A stretch of 38,281 nucleotides of DNA, taken from positions 1 through 38,281 of the forward strand of contig JAEEHL010000029.1 in NCBI GenBank assembly GCA_016280825.1, read 5' to 3'. The notes beneath the pieces are model-generated. The model was not told the origin of the DNA and did no database searches. It saw only the letters and a program-made list of their open reading frames with translations. Each line of letters starts with the position of its first letter. Position 1 is the first letter of the stretch. Position numbers and translations under genes: made by a program. This document shows, one piece after another, positions 1-9,672 of the stretch. The DNA is from Verrucomicrobiota bacterium (GTDB taxonomy: Bacteria; Verrucomicrobiota; Kiritimatiellia; RFP12; UBA1067).

Positions 1-1695
1 ACCCCCCTCTCGCTGCTTCCGCCGCTTCTCGGGGGCCTTGGGCTGTTCCTCCTCGGGATGAAGCACCTTTCCGAGGGGCTTCAGGCGACGGCTGGCGGAG
101 GCCTCAGGAAGTTCATGGCCAGGGCGACGAGCCACAGGATCGTCGGCGTGGGCTCCGGTATCGTCTCGACGATGATAGTGCAGTCTTCCTCGATAATAAC
201 CGTAATGCTCGTCGGGTTCGTCTCCACTGCCCTCATGACGCTGCCGCAGGCGTTCGCCGTCCTTATCGGCGCGAATATCGGCACTACGGCCACGATATGG
301 ATCATCGCCTACGCGCCCGATCCGCAGATGCTCGGCTTCGTCGGCCTTGGGCTTGGCGGGGCACTCTACTTCTTCCTGCGCGGAGAGCGGGTGCACAACT
401 TCGGACTTACGGTCATTGGCCTTGGGCTTGTCTTCCTCGGGCTGTACATCATGTCGAAGGGCGTCTCGCCGATTCGCGAGAACGCTGCCATTGCATCGGT
501 CTTTACGCGCCTTTCGGCGGATTCACTGCCTGGCGTCCTGGCCGTGGCGTTCGTCGCAATGCTTTTCACGGCGGTCGTGCAGTCCTCTGCGGCTACGATA
601 GCGATAGCGATGGCGATGGCGGCACAGGGCCTCATTGCCTATGAAGTGGCGGTGGCGGTGCTGTTCGGCGCGAACATCGGCACTACCGCAACGGGCTGGA
701 TAGCGGCCATAGGCGGCACTGCGGACGCCCGGCGCACGGCGCTCGCGCATACGCTCTCGAACTTCCTCGGCTCGCTTTTGCTCATCTGGTTCTTCCCGCT
801 CTTCGTCAAGTTCGGGCAGGCGCTTTTCCCGTCATGGAACGCTGCCACGACGACGGTCGTCTCGGGGCGCGAGGTGCAGGCGTTCACGCACATGATGGCC
901 CCGATCGCCGTCACGGACACGTTGTTCGCCGTATGCCGCGGGCTTCTGTTCCTCCCTCTAGTCAAGCCGTTCTGCCGCCTTGTCGAGAGGCTTGTGCCCC
1001 AGCCGGAGGACGAAAAGCCCCATCTTTCGGCGCTTCGCTTCGGCGCGAGGATATCGCCTGTCCTTGCGTGCGACCAGGCGCTTCTCGAAGTCGATTTCAT
1101 GAAGCAGTCGAACCTCGAGCTCCTCGACTGCGCCCGCAAGGTCCTTTCGGGCGAGACGGAGGACGACGAAGGGCCGGAGAGGCACATCGTCCATCGCGAG
1201 GACATTCTCGACAACGTGCAGAGGGAAGTGACCGAGTTCCTCGGCAGCATAATGTCGAAGCGCCTTCCCCGCGATGTCGCGGAAAGGGCGCAGCGGCTTC
1301 TGAGGCTTACGGACGAGCTTGAGTCGGTCTCCGACGAGTGCGCCACCGTTCTCAAGGTAGTGAAGCGCCTGAGAAAGCAGGGCGAGAAGATGTCGGAGCG
1401 GTCTGTTGCGCTCCTTCTCGACGTCCACGACAAGGTTGCCGCGTTCGCCTCAGACATAACGCCCCTCATCTGCTCTCCGCGCGTTCCCTTCGACCTCGAG
1501 TCGTTCCAGAGGCGGTCTTCCGAACTTCACGCCTTCATCCGCGAGTGCCGCCTTGCGCAGCTCGGGCGCGTTGGACCGGAGGACCCCGGCTCGTCGATGC
1601 GCGTTCTCGGAGAACTTGACATAATCAACGCCTACGAGCGCATCCGCGCATACTACCTCAACTGCGCAGAGACGCTTGCCGGAGGCAAGAAGTGA
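1..1695 (+). CDS. Na/Pi-cotransporter family protein with C-terminal PhoU-like domain (5' truncated by window edge)
   Basis: Frame is open from base 1 (TPLSLLPPLLGGLGLFLLGMKHL...), so the listed ATG at 58 is internal. Duplicated QSSS/QSSAAT and GANIGTT motifs are typical of NptA/PNaS transporters; helical PhoU-like tail. Confidence 0.92.
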   Translation, partial: TPLSLLPPLLGGLGLFLLGMKHLSEGLQATAGGGLRKFMARATSHRIVGVGSGIVSTMIVQSSSIITVMLVGFVSTALMTLPQAFAVLIGANIGTTATIWIIAYAPDPQMLGFVGLGLGGALYFFLRGERVHNFGLTVIGLGLVFLGLYIMSKGVSPIRENAAIASVFTRLSADSLPGVLAVAFVAMLFTAVVQSSAATIAIAMAMAAQGLIAYEVAVAVLFGANIGTTATGWIAAIGGTADARRTALAHTLSNFLGSLLLIWFFPLFVKFGQALFPSWNAATTTVVSGREVQAFTHMMAPIAVTDTLFAVCRGLLFLPLVKPFCRLVERLVPQPEDEKPHLSALRFGARISPVLACDQALLEVDFMKQSNLELLDCARKVLSGETEDDEGPERHIVHREDILDNVQREVTEFLGSIMSKRLPRDVAERAQRLLRLTDELESVSDECATVLKVVKRLRKQGEKMSERSVALLLDVHDKVAAFASDITPLICSPRVPFDLESFQRRSSELHAFIRECRLAQLGRVGPEDPGSSMRVLGELDIINAYERIRAYYLNCAETLAGGKK

Positions 1696-2786
1696 AGATT
1701 CTCTCGAAATACGTCCTTCGCGAGTTCCTAGTGCCGCTCTTCTACTGCATGGCGGGCTTTATCGCGATCTACGTGCTCTTCGAGCTCTTCGGCTCGTTTT
1801 CACGCCTCGCCGACGCGAAGCTGCCGCTTTATGCGACGGTGCACTACTTCTGCGGCTATCTCGCGCCTCACTTCAAGTGGCTCGCGCCGCCCGCGCTCAT
1901 GCTCGCCACGCTCTACACGATGTGGAACTTCTGCAGGCATTCCGAGATTGTGGCGATGAGGGCGAGCGGGGTTGGGTTCTTCTCGATCGCCTGCCCGATT
2001 CTCGCGATGTCGCTTCTCGTGGCCGCGTTCGTCGCGTGGGTCGGCGAATGCTACGTGCCGGCGCGCGCACAGTGGGCGAGGATGCTTCGAAGCGAGAAGT
2101 TCGATCTTTCGAAGGCGGGCACCGGCAGCAACATCACGTACCGCGACAGCGAGTCGGGGCGAACATGGACCGTCGATTCAGTCGGCGCAGACGGTGTTTT
2201 CCACGGCGTCAAGGTCGTCCTCGACCGCCCGGGGCACGCGACGCGGCTTGCGAACGTCACGGCGAAGGAGGCGCGCTGGATAGACGGCGAATGGTGGCTT
2301 TCCGGGGTTAAGGTGCAGCACTACGACGCCTCCGGTTCGGAGACGTTTTCGCCTACGCCTGAGCTTGACTCTCTGGAGCTTCGCGTCTTTCCGCAGTTCC
2401 GCGAACGGCCCTCCGACATAATGGCGCAGAACAGGGCGTGGGAATTCAACTCCGTCAGGGACAAGTTCCGCTACCTGCGCCGCCACCGCAGCCTTGCCGA
2501 GGAGCGCCGCCGCGAATACGTGTACGACGCGTGGGCGGGGATGCTTGCGCCGCTTGCCTGCTTCGTAATAACGCTCCTTGCGATACCGGCGGGCGTCGCC
2601 AGCGGCCGGCAGAGCGTTTTCAAGGGCGTCCTCGGGGCGATAGGGATGTTCTTCGCGTTCTATGCGCTTACGATCCTCTGCATGGTCGCGGCCCAGACGG
2701 GCTATCTGCCGCCCGTAGCGGCGGCGTTCCTGCCGCACGCCGTTTTTCTCTTCGCCGGAATCACGCTTTTCCGCCGGCAACGCTGA
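1692..2786 (+). CDS. LptF/LptG (YjgP/YjgQ) family LPS export permease
   Basis: GTG start overlapping the upstream TGA. MKILSKYVLREFLVPLFYCMAGF N-terminus, multi-TM, C-terminal helices with IPAGVASGR typical of the family. Confidence 0.88.
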   Translation: MKILSKYVLREFLVPLFYCMAGFIAIYVLFELFGSFSRLADAKLPLYATVHYFCGYLAPHFKWLAPPALMLATLYTMWNFCRHSEIVAMRASGVGFFSIACPILAMSLLVAAFVAWVGECYVPARAQWARMLRSEKFDLSKAGTGSNITYRDSESGRTWTVDSVGADGVFHGVKVVLDRPGHATRLANVTAKEARWIDGEWWLSGVKVQHYDASGSETFSPTPELDSLELRVFPQFRERPSDIMAQNRAWEFNSVRDKFRYLRRHRSLAEERRREYVYDAWAGMLAPLACFVITLLAIPAGVASGRQSVFKGVLGAIGMFFAFYALTILCMVAAQTGYLPPVAAAFLPHAVFLFAGITLFRRQR

Positions 2787-2848
2787 CTGGCCCTTGGAGG
2801 CAATGCGGAGCAAGGGTGAATGCGATGGAGGAAATGAGGGGAACGAGG

Positions 2849-5065
2849 ATGTCCGCTGCGAAATCGCGGAAGGGCGCGGCAGTCCTTCTGGCGTTTTTCG
2901 CCGCCCTTTCGGCTCGTGCTGAAATGCTGCGGATTCTCGACTTCGAAAACCGGAACGAGAGATTCGAGGCGAGGGCATGCGACGGCTGCAGCGCCGCGTT
3001 TTCGACGAACTTCGCGACAAGCGGCTCGTCGTCATTGCGCCTTCATTCGCGCCACTGGCAGTCGAGGGCCGACAAGTGCACAAAGGCGACTTTCCCCGTC
3101 GATGCCGATTTCTCGCGCTTTGACCGCATTGCCTTCGACGTGCGGCTTGACCACGTGAAGGGGTGCGGCGGCACGATTACCTTCTCCGGCGGCTCCTTCA
3201 ACGAGATAGTCAGCTTCAGGCTGCCGCGCCCCGGGACTAGGAGGTTCGTCATTGACCTGCCGCCGTGGACGCGCACAAATCGCGTGGAGAGCGTCACGTT
3301 CACAAGCTCCCGCCCGGTCTGCGAAATCGACGTGTATGTCGACAACGTCGTTCTTCTCGACGCTGGCGAAACGGGGTACGGGGCGCTTGACGGCTACATT
3401 GAATCTCTTGAGGGGGAGTGTTCCGCGCTTGAAAGCGAGCGCGACCATCTGCGCGACTACGCCCGTTTCTACAAAGACGCGGCGAAAGCGTCTGGCGTTG
3501 CAGGCGGCGTTCTTGTCGGCAAGGCGACGAGCATGGACAGGGTTCGCCCGCGCGCCGCGTTCAAGGTCGACTGCTCCATGCCGCTTGGGATTGCCCTCGC
3601 AGGCAACGAGGCCGAGGCGGTGCAGCTTCTTCTGTCTCCTGCCGACGCTGACCTGCTTGACGTCAGGGTGGAGCTTGAGGGCGATCTTGTGTCGGACGGC
3701 GCGACATTCAAGAAGGAGTGCGTCAAGGTCGTTCCCATGGGATACGTCCACTCCAGGATGCGCGAGTCGCGGTTCGAGCAGCCGGAAAGGCCGCTTTCGG
3801 GATGGTGGCCGGAGCCGCTTCTCGACTTCCCGTTCAGGCTCGACATCAGGGGCACGGACGTGCAGAGCTTCTGGGTTCGCGCAAGGGCGCCTTACGGGCA
3901 GAAGGCGGGAACCTACAGGGGGACGCTCGTCATTTCCTCTTCTGGCGCGGAGACAAGGAAGGTCCCCCTTGAAGTGCGCGTGAGGGCGTTTTCGCTCCCA
4001 AAGGGCTTTCACATGCCGGCCATAGTGGCCATGTCGCCGTGGGGCATGAGGAAGGTCCCCGAGGACAGACGCCAGAAGTGCGCACAGACACTTGGGAGAG
4101 GGCGGCTGAAGGAATACGTGGAGTTCTTTGAAGAATACGAATTGCCCTACACGAAGCTCTATGCGCGGGCTCCTGAATGGGGAATTGTGGACTTTGCCCA
4201 TTCGAGGGGCAAGCTCGAGACGCTTGTCCTCGGCTGGATCGAGGCAGAGCGGAACATGGCCAAGCCGTTCGACCTTGAGGCATGGCGGGCTGAGTGCATG
4301 CCGCAGCTCGAAAGGAGCTGCAACGAGGCGAAGAAGCGCGGCATTCTCGGCAAGTGCGTTTTCTTTCTCTGCGACGAGATGCCCGTCGCGGCGCAGGGGC
4401 GGATGCGTGCCGTCGCAAAGGAGGTTAAGGCAAAGTTCCCCGACGTGCCCATCTTGACGACGGCGTTCAATCCCGAGCTTGGTGCGGAAGGGTCCGTGCT
4501 TGACCTGATGGACGGGTTCTGCCCGACGACGAAGTACTACTTCGACAACCTCGCGGCGGTTTCAAATGCGCGTTCGCGCGGCCAGAAGGTATGGTGGTAC
4601 ATCTGCAAGGACCCCGAGCCGCCATACGCCAATGCATACGTCTCGTCTCCCGCGCTTGCGCTCCGCGCCATTGCCGGCGCGATGACGGCGAAGTGGCGGC
4701 CCGACGGCTTCCTCTACTATGCGCTTTGCCTCTGGAACGACAACATGCCGATAGAGGGCGGCCCATTCACGAACTGGAACCCGCTTTCATGGGAGGACTA
4801 CGAAGGCGACGGCTGCTGGGCCTACTGCGGCCCCGGCGGCAAGCCCCTTGCGTCGGTGCGGCTCGAGAACTACCGCGACGGCGTCGAGGACTATGCGTAC
4901 GCCTGCCTCCTCGAGTCGCTTGGCGGGAAGGCGGTCGTGCCGCCGTCGCTCGTGGCGACTCCCAAGGACTATTCCCTGAATCCCGCCGACTACTACAGGT
5001 GGCGCGAGTCGATGGCGGACGAGATAGAAAGGCGCCTTGCGGCGCAGGATGGGGGCGCGCGATGA
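2849..5065 (+). CDS. Secreted DUF4091-type (glycoside hydrolase-like) protein
   Basis: Signal peptide (MSAAKSRKGAAVLLAFFAALSARA), beta-rich N-terminal domain, C-terminal RLENYRDGVEDYAYACLLESL typical of DUF4091. Start could also be ATG 2825; the ORF-track start at 2438 overlaps the permease gene. Confidence 0.82.
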   Translation: MSAAKSRKGAAVLLAFFAALSARAEMLRILDFENRNERFEARACDGCSAAFSTNFATSGSSSLRLHSRHWQSRADKCTKATFPVDADFSRFDRIAFDVRLDHVKGCGGTITFSGGSFNEIVSFRLPRPGTRRFVIDLPPWTRTNRVESVTFTSSRPVCEIDVYVDNVVLLDAGETGYGALDGYIESLEGECSALESERDHLRDYARFYKDAAKASGVAGGVLVGKATSMDRVRPRAAFKVDCSMPLGIALAGNEAEAVQLLLSPADADLLDVRVELEGDLVSDGATFKKECVKVVPMGYVHSRMRESRFEQPERPLSGWWPEPLLDFPFRLDIRGTDVQSFWVRARAPYGQKAGTYRGTLVISSSGAETRKVPLEVRVRAFSLPKGFHMPAIVAMSPWGMRKVPEDRRQKCAQTLGRGRLKEYVEFFEEYELPYTKLYARAPEWGIVDFAHSRGKLETLVLGWIEAERNMAKPFDLEAWRAECMPQLERSCNEAKKRGILGKCVFFLCDEMPVAAQGRMRAVAKEVKAKFPDVPILTTAFNPELGAEGSVLDLMDGFCPTTKYYFDNLAAVSNARSRGQKVWWYICKDPEPPYANAYVSSPALALRAIAGAMTAKWRPDGFLYYALCLWNDNMPIEGGPFTNWNPLSWEDYEGDGCWAYCGPGGKPLASVRLENYRDGVEDYAYACLLESLGGKAVVPPSLVATPKDYSLNPADYYRWRESMADEIERRLAAQDGGAR

Positions 5066-5847
5066 AAGTCTCGATAGTGACCGTTTGCAGGAATTCGCTC
5101 CGCACCCTGCCGGACGCGATTGAAAGCGTCGCAAGGCAGGTACTGCCGCATGGAGTGGAGGTGGAACACATTGTCATCGACGGCGCTTCGACCGACGGCA
5201 CGCGCGAGTTCCTCGCCGAGTACGCGAAGACCCACCCGCTCAAGTTCGTCTCCGAGCCGGACAAGGGGCTGTACGACGCGATGAACAAGGGGATTCTCGC
5301 CAGCACGGGCGATGTCGTCGGGATCCTCAATTCTGACGACGTCCTTGCCGCGGACGACGTCGTTGCGCGCATTGCGGAGGCGTTTGACGATTCCATCGAC
5401 ATTGTCTATGGCGACGTGCGGTTTGCGCGGGGCGCGGCGCTTTCCGGCGTGGACGCGATGCGCTGCGCCGGCACTCTGCGCTACTGCTCGGGCAGGCAGT
5501 TCAGGAAGTGGATGTTCCGCTTCGGCGTCTTTCCGGCGCATCCCTCGACGTTCGTGAGGCGCGGCGCCTTCGAGCGGTTCGGCCTCTATTCGCTCGACTA
5601 TTCCATCTGCGCGGATTTCGAGATGATGCTCAGGCTCTTCGTCAAGCATTCGCTCAAGGCGAAGTACGTTGGCGTCTGCACCACGGCGATGCGGGCAGGA
5701 GGGGTATCGACGAAGGGCATCAGGGCGAATCTCGAGATAAACCGGCAGGACGCCCGCGCGCTTAAGGCGCATGGCATTTTCTCCTGCCTGCCGCTAATAT
5801 ACTTGAAGTACTTTGGAAAGGTCTTTGGCTATGTACGTCGTAAATAA
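5062..5847 (+). CDS. Family 2 glycosyltransferase
   Basis: ATGA overlap with upstream gene; MKVSIVTVCRNSLRTLPDAIESV, IDGASTDGT, SEPDKGLYDAMNKGI, LNSDD motifs. Confidence 0.92.
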   Translation: MKVSIVTVCRNSLRTLPDAIESVARQVLPHGVEVEHIVIDGASTDGTREFLAEYAKTHPLKFVSEPDKGLYDAMNKGILASTGDVVGILNSDDVLAADDVVARIAEAFDDSIDIVYGDVRFARGAALSGVDAMRCAGTLRYCSGRQFRKWMFRFGVFPAHPSTFVRRGAFERFGLYSLDYSICADFEMMLRLFVKHSLKAKYVGVCTTAMRAGGVSTKGIRANLEINRQDARALKAHGIFSCLPLIYLKYFGKVFGYVRRK

Positions 5848-6562
5848 GCTCGTCTGGTTCTTCCTCAACCCGCTTACGTTCTCGCTCGTCGTCGCCTTTG
5901 CAGGGCTCGTCGTCGCGCGCCGCCGCCTCAAGGCCGGCCTTTGGACGGCCGGGATCGCGCTCGCCGCGCTCTGGTTCCAGGGCACGTTCACATGTGCGCT
6001 CGTCACGGGGTGGCCGCTTGAACGCCCATATGCGGAGATGCAGGATGCAGATGCCTCTCCCGAAGCCAGTGCGATTGTCCTTCTCGGCGGCGGAATGGTC
6101 TATCTTGAGGGAATGACCTATCCCGACATGGCGGATTGCGCCGACCGCGTATGGCACGCCGCCCGCCTCTACAAGGCAGGCAAGGCACCGAAGGTGGTGG
6201 TGGCCGGAAGAATGGACCTTCAGGCTACCGTCCCCCTGCTTCTCGACTTCGGTGTGCCGCGAGAGGCGATAGTGGTGGACAACGATTCGCGCAACACATA
6301 CGAGAATTCGCGCAATGTCGTTCAAATCGTCGGCGAAGGCGGGCGGATTCTCCTCGTGACGTCCGCATGGCACATGGGAAGGTCGATTGGCAACTTCAAG
6401 GCGGCGGGACTCGACCCCATTCCCGCGCCATGCGACTTCAAGGCGTACAGGGCTAATTTTGACGATGTGCACTTCTGGAGCTGGTTCGCTCCGACGGCAG
6501 ACAACCTCCTCTCGGTGCAGACGTTCGCGAAGGAGTGGATGGGGAGACTTGCCCGCAGGTAG
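5831..6562 (+). CDS. YdcF/ElyC/SanA-like DUF218 membrane protein
   Basis: Two N-terminal TM segments, IVLLGGGMV, NDSRNTYENSRN, LVTSAWHMGRS motifs. ATG 5831 preceded by ggaaagg; ORF track offers 5813. Confidence 0.86.
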   Translation: MYVVNKLVWFFLNPLTFSLVVAFAGLVVARRRLKAGLWTAGIALAALWFQGTFTCALVTGWPLERPYAEMQDADASPEASAIVLLGGGMVYLEGMTYPDMADCADRVWHAARLYKAGKAPKVVVAGRMDLQATVPLLLDFGVPREAIVVDNDSRNTYENSRNVVQIVGEGGRILLVTSAWHMGRSIGNFKAAGLDPIPAPCDFKAYRANFDDVHFWSWFAPTADNLLSVQTFAKEWMGRLARR

Positions 6563-6581
6563 GGAGCGCGGCATCGCGAAT

Positions 6582-6610
6582 TTGATTTTGCCAGGCGATT
6601 ATGGTAAACT
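6582..6610 (+). promoter_or_regulatory. Sigma70-type extended -10 promoter: TTGATT-N17(..TGG)-TAAACT
   Basis: Read directly; 29 bp upstream of ATG 6639. Confidence 0.65.
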
Positions 6611-6638
6611 ATCTTCCAAAGGAAAGGGGGAAGTGGCA

Positions 6639-8261
6639 ATGAAAACAGACAGGATCGGCGGGCTTTTCAAGGCGGGGTTGCGCAATGCGGCTTTCGCGGC
6701 GGCCTTTTTCGCGGCAGGCGCGGCATTTGCCGACGGCGACCTTGCAGATGCGGTAAAGGCCGACCTCAAGAACGTCGTGCGCCAGGGCGGAATCGGCGAC
6801 AGGCCGTTCTGGAACGCGAACGCTTCGATGTTCATGTATCCGCCGGCGTTCGACTTCAGGGAAGTGGGCAACGTGAAGCGGTATTCCTTCCGAGTGCTCG
6901 CTTCCGACGGCAAGCTCCACACCTTTGTGGCGAAGTCCCCGAAGGCCTCCCTTGCCCCGGTATGGGACAAGCTCCCCACTGGATGGACGGCAGTCGAGTG
7001 CTACTACAACGTCCACCAGGTCGTGGGCTCGAGGTTGTTCTGGAAGTCCGCTCCGTACACCCCAGGCAAGTACCCGCCTGCGGCGATGCCGTATGCCGAG
7101 GCCGTGAAGCGCGGCTACGAATACGTCTTCAACCACCCGCTTTCGCAGCATGTCCTGAAGACGGGCGAGCCGGATTTCACGGTGTACCATTCGTGCTATC
7201 CGTCGAAGATGTACTCGGCGATAATAAAGTCGATGGTCTCGTATGCCGACTACGCCCCCGAAAAGGCGGAAGAGGCAATCGCAATCGCGAAGGCCTCCGC
7301 CGACTGGCTTATCTCGGTGAGCGAACCGAAGGGCGCGCCGCTTGAGTTCTGGCCGCCTACATACTGGGGCGAGAACGCGGCGGCGAAGTCCAACAAGGGC
7401 AGGGTGATGCTCATATATCCTGCCCAGGCGGCCGTGGCGTATGCCGCGCTCTACAGGAAGACGAAGGTCGAGAAGTACCTTGACGCGGCGGAGAAGATCG
7501 CCGCGCACTTCCTGCGCCTCCAGGGCGAGGACGGGACGTGGCCGCTTATCATGACTTTTGCCGACGGCCAGGTGCACGGCAAGAACAGGCTCGTCCCGAT
7601 CCAGGGGGCGATTCCGATGTTCGCCGCGCTCCACGGGATCACCGGCAAGGCGGATTACAAGGCGGCGCTCGACAGGGCGTTCGAGTACATGGACAAGGGC
7701 CCGATGGCGACGTGGAACTGGGAAGGCCAGTTCGAGGACGTCCGCCCGTCCTCGCCGTACTCGAACCTTACGAAGCACAACGCATGCGACATGGCGCTCT
7801 ACATCCTCGAGCGCTTCCCCAAGAACAGGAAGCGCATTGCCGAGGCGCGCGAGATACTGCGCTTCGCGGAAGACCAGTTCGTCTGCTGGGAGCTTCCGTT
7901 CGACGGGGCCGCGAAGGAGACGTTCTTCGGCGACGGCGACTGGAAGGAAGGCGTCGGGCGCGAGAAGTGGGGGCTTCCAGGGGTGCTGGAGCAGTACGGC
8001 TGGTACGTGCCGATCGACGCGAGCGCCTCGAAGCTCATCAAGCTCTACCTCGCGCTCTACCGCGCCGAGGGCAAGCCACTCGACCTCGCGAAGGCGCGCA
8101 CGCTCGGCGATTCCATAACGCGCAACCTCCATACGGAGGACAACCACATCTCGACCCACTGGTACGGCTTCGAGCCGGTGGCCCACCAGTGGCTTAACTG
8201 CCATATAGCGTCGGTGGCGGCACTCGACGAGCTTGACGCGGTTGTGCAGGCGACCAAGTGA
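6639..8261 (+). CDS. Secreted alpha/alpha-toroid (six-hairpin glycosidase / pectate lyase-like) hypothetical protein
   Basis: Signal peptide MKTDRIGGLFKAGLRNAAFAAAFFAAGAAFA; repeated helical units (PAQAAVAYAALYRKTKVEKYLDAAEKIAAHFL...). SD and promoter upstream. Confidence 0.72.
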   Translation: MKTDRIGGLFKAGLRNAAFAAAFFAAGAAFADGDLADAVKADLKNVVRQGGIGDRPFWNANASMFMYPPAFDFREVGNVKRYSFRVLASDGKLHTFVAKSPKASLAPVWDKLPTGWTAVECYYNVHQVVGSRLFWKSAPYTPGKYPPAAMPYAEAVKRGYEYVFNHPLSQHVLKTGEPDFTVYHSCYPSKMYSAIIKSMVSYADYAPEKAEEAIAIAKASADWLISVSEPKGAPLEFWPPTYWGENAAAKSNKGRVMLIYPAQAAVAYAALYRKTKVEKYLDAAEKIAAHFLRLQGEDGTWPLIMTFADGQVHGKNRLVPIQGAIPMFAALHGITGKADYKAALDRAFEYMDKGPMATWNWEGQFEDVRPSSPYSNLTKHNACDMALYILERFPKNRKRIAEAREILRFAEDQFVCWELPFDGAAKETFFGDGDWKEGVGREKWGLPGVLEQYGWYVPIDASASKLIKLYLALYRAEGKPLDLAKARTLGDSITRNLHTEDNHISTHWYGFEPVAHQWLNCHIASVAALDELDAVVQATK

Positions 8262-8989
8262 AGTACGAATACCTATACCAGACGAAAACCAATGAAAACC
8301 GCCGCGGCGAAATCGTCGCGCGGAACAGGGCGGAGGCGTACTTTCTCCTTCGCAAGCAGGGGATAAGGCCGTATCGCGTGATAGGCGACGACCCCGTCCG
8401 CTGGCAGCCGTGGGCGATAGGCGCGGCGGGCGCGCTTCTTGCGGCCATCGCGGCGACTGCGCTCGTCATCGCCTTCTCCGGCAGCGGAAGCGCGGCGGCG
8501 AGGCAGAACAGGCGACAGATAGGAGGCGATTCCTCGCTTGTCGTGAAGGGCTTTGCCGACGGCTGGCAGGACGCCTTCGGGGAAAAGCTCTACAGGCATT
8601 TCGCGATGTACGTGCAACCAGGGTGGGACGTGGTGCCGGCAGACTTCACGAAGGAGCAGATCGAGGAGTTCAAGGGCGAGCTTTCGCGCCCCGTCGTCAC
8701 GCTCAGGAAGGGCGTTCCCGAGTACGAGGAGCTTGCGGGGATGGTGGCGGCGATGCGAGAGGACGCGCTTTCCCACATTGCCGCGGGCGGCACGCTCGAA
8801 GACTACCTTTCGATGCTCGACGGGCGGCAGGAGCTTGAGAGCGCGCTGCGCTCGAAGGCACATGAATCGCTTGTGAAGGCGGGGCCGTCGCTGCGGCATA
8901 CGATGTGGAGCAGCATCAACCAGCGCCTTGAGTCGCTTGGGATGAAGCCGCTTGACGAGGAACTCGATTCCGGGGAGGAAAGGCAATGA
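8258..8989 (+). CDS. Membrane protein with GspF/PilC N-terminal-like segment followed by one TM helix; unknown function
   Basis: ATGA overlap with upstream gene; YLYQTKTNENRRGEIVARNRAEAYFLLRKQGIRPYRV resembles the T2SF N-terminal domain; TM at AIGAAGALLAAIAATALVIAF. Confidence 0.68.
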   Translation: MKYEYLYQTKTNENRRGEIVARNRAEAYFLLRKQGIRPYRVIGDDPVRWQPWAIGAAGALLAAIAATALVIAFSGSGSAAARQNRRQIGGDSSLVVKGFADGWQDAFGEKLYRHFAMYVQPGWDVVPADFTKEQIEEFKGELSRPVVTLRKGVPEYEELAGMVAAMREDALSHIAAGGTLEDYLSMLDGRQELESALRSKAHESLVKAGPSLRHTMWSSINQRLESLGMKPLDEELDSGEERQ

Positions 8990-9669
8990 AGGGATTTATT
9001 GGATGGATTCTGGCCCTTGTGGCAGCTATCGCCGTCGCGGGCGCGGTGGCGATGCTCAAATACCCCGATACCGTCGCGGGGGAGATATCCATTGCGGCGT
9101 GGGAGGCGCTACGCGAGAGGTCGGTCGAGCTTTGGCAGAAGGCACGCGAGGCGATGGACAGGAAGGGCGGCGAGGAATCCGAGACAAGGCAGGGCGATAT
9201 CCCCGCAGAACTCGACCAGACGCCCGCGAAGGTCGAGGAGCAGGTCGAGAGGGCGGTTCTCGTCGAAGAGGGATGGAGGGCGCTTGAGGACTGCAACCGC
9301 TATTCTGGTCCGAAGATCGCGGGACGGGAACTGAGGGGGAAGGTCGTCCTCGTCTACGTCTGGAACATCGAGGACCCCGACAGCGCGAAGGCGCTGCCGC
9401 GCATCGAGCAGATATGGCAGAGCTTCAAGCACAGGAAGTTCGCCGTACTCGCGTCGCACCGCGGCGGAAGGTCCGACAGGGTGAAGCGCATCGCCGCGCA
9501 GAAGAAGCTCTCGTTTCCGTTCTACGAGGAGGCGGGTTTCGCGAAGGAGCCGAAAGTCGCGTCATATCCGCTCATCTACGTGGTGGATTCCAAGGGCAAG
9601 GTAGTCTATCGCGGAAAGAGCGACCGCAGCGCGACGGAAGCGGTCGTCGACGCCTTTTCGCGACAGTAG
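8986..9669 (+). CDS. Membrane-anchored TlpA/thioredoxin-like protein lacking CXXC
   Basis: ATGA overlap with upstream gene; N-terminal TM; GKVVLVYVWNIEDPDSAKALPRIEQIW... PLIYVVDSKGKVVYRGKSD is a TlpA-like fold with no CXXC. Confidence 0.72.
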   Translation: MKGFIGWILALVAAIAVAGAVAMLKYPDTVAGEISIAAWEALRERSVELWQKAREAMDRKGGEESETRQGDIPAELDQTPAKVEEQVERAVLVEEGWRALEDCNRYSGPKIAGRELRGKVVLVYVWNIEDPDSAKALPRIEQIWQSFKHRKFAVLASHRGGRSDRVKRIAAQKKLSFPFYEEAGFAKEPKVASYPLIYVVDSKGKVVYRGKSDRSATEAVVDAFSRQ

Positions 9670-9672
9670 CGG

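Noticed and set aside
2438-2848. Upstream extension of the DUF4091 ORF
   Set aside because: Overlaps the LptF/G gene; a signal peptide begins at 2849.
5799-5804. TATACT inside the end of the GT2 gene, before the DUF218 gene
   Set aside because: No TGR extension and no convincing -35; the genes overlap and are probably co-transcribed.
6609-8204. 531-aa minus-strand ORF antisense to the toroid gene
   Set aside because: Same GC-rich mirror-frame artefact; the + strand has a signal peptide, promoter and SD.
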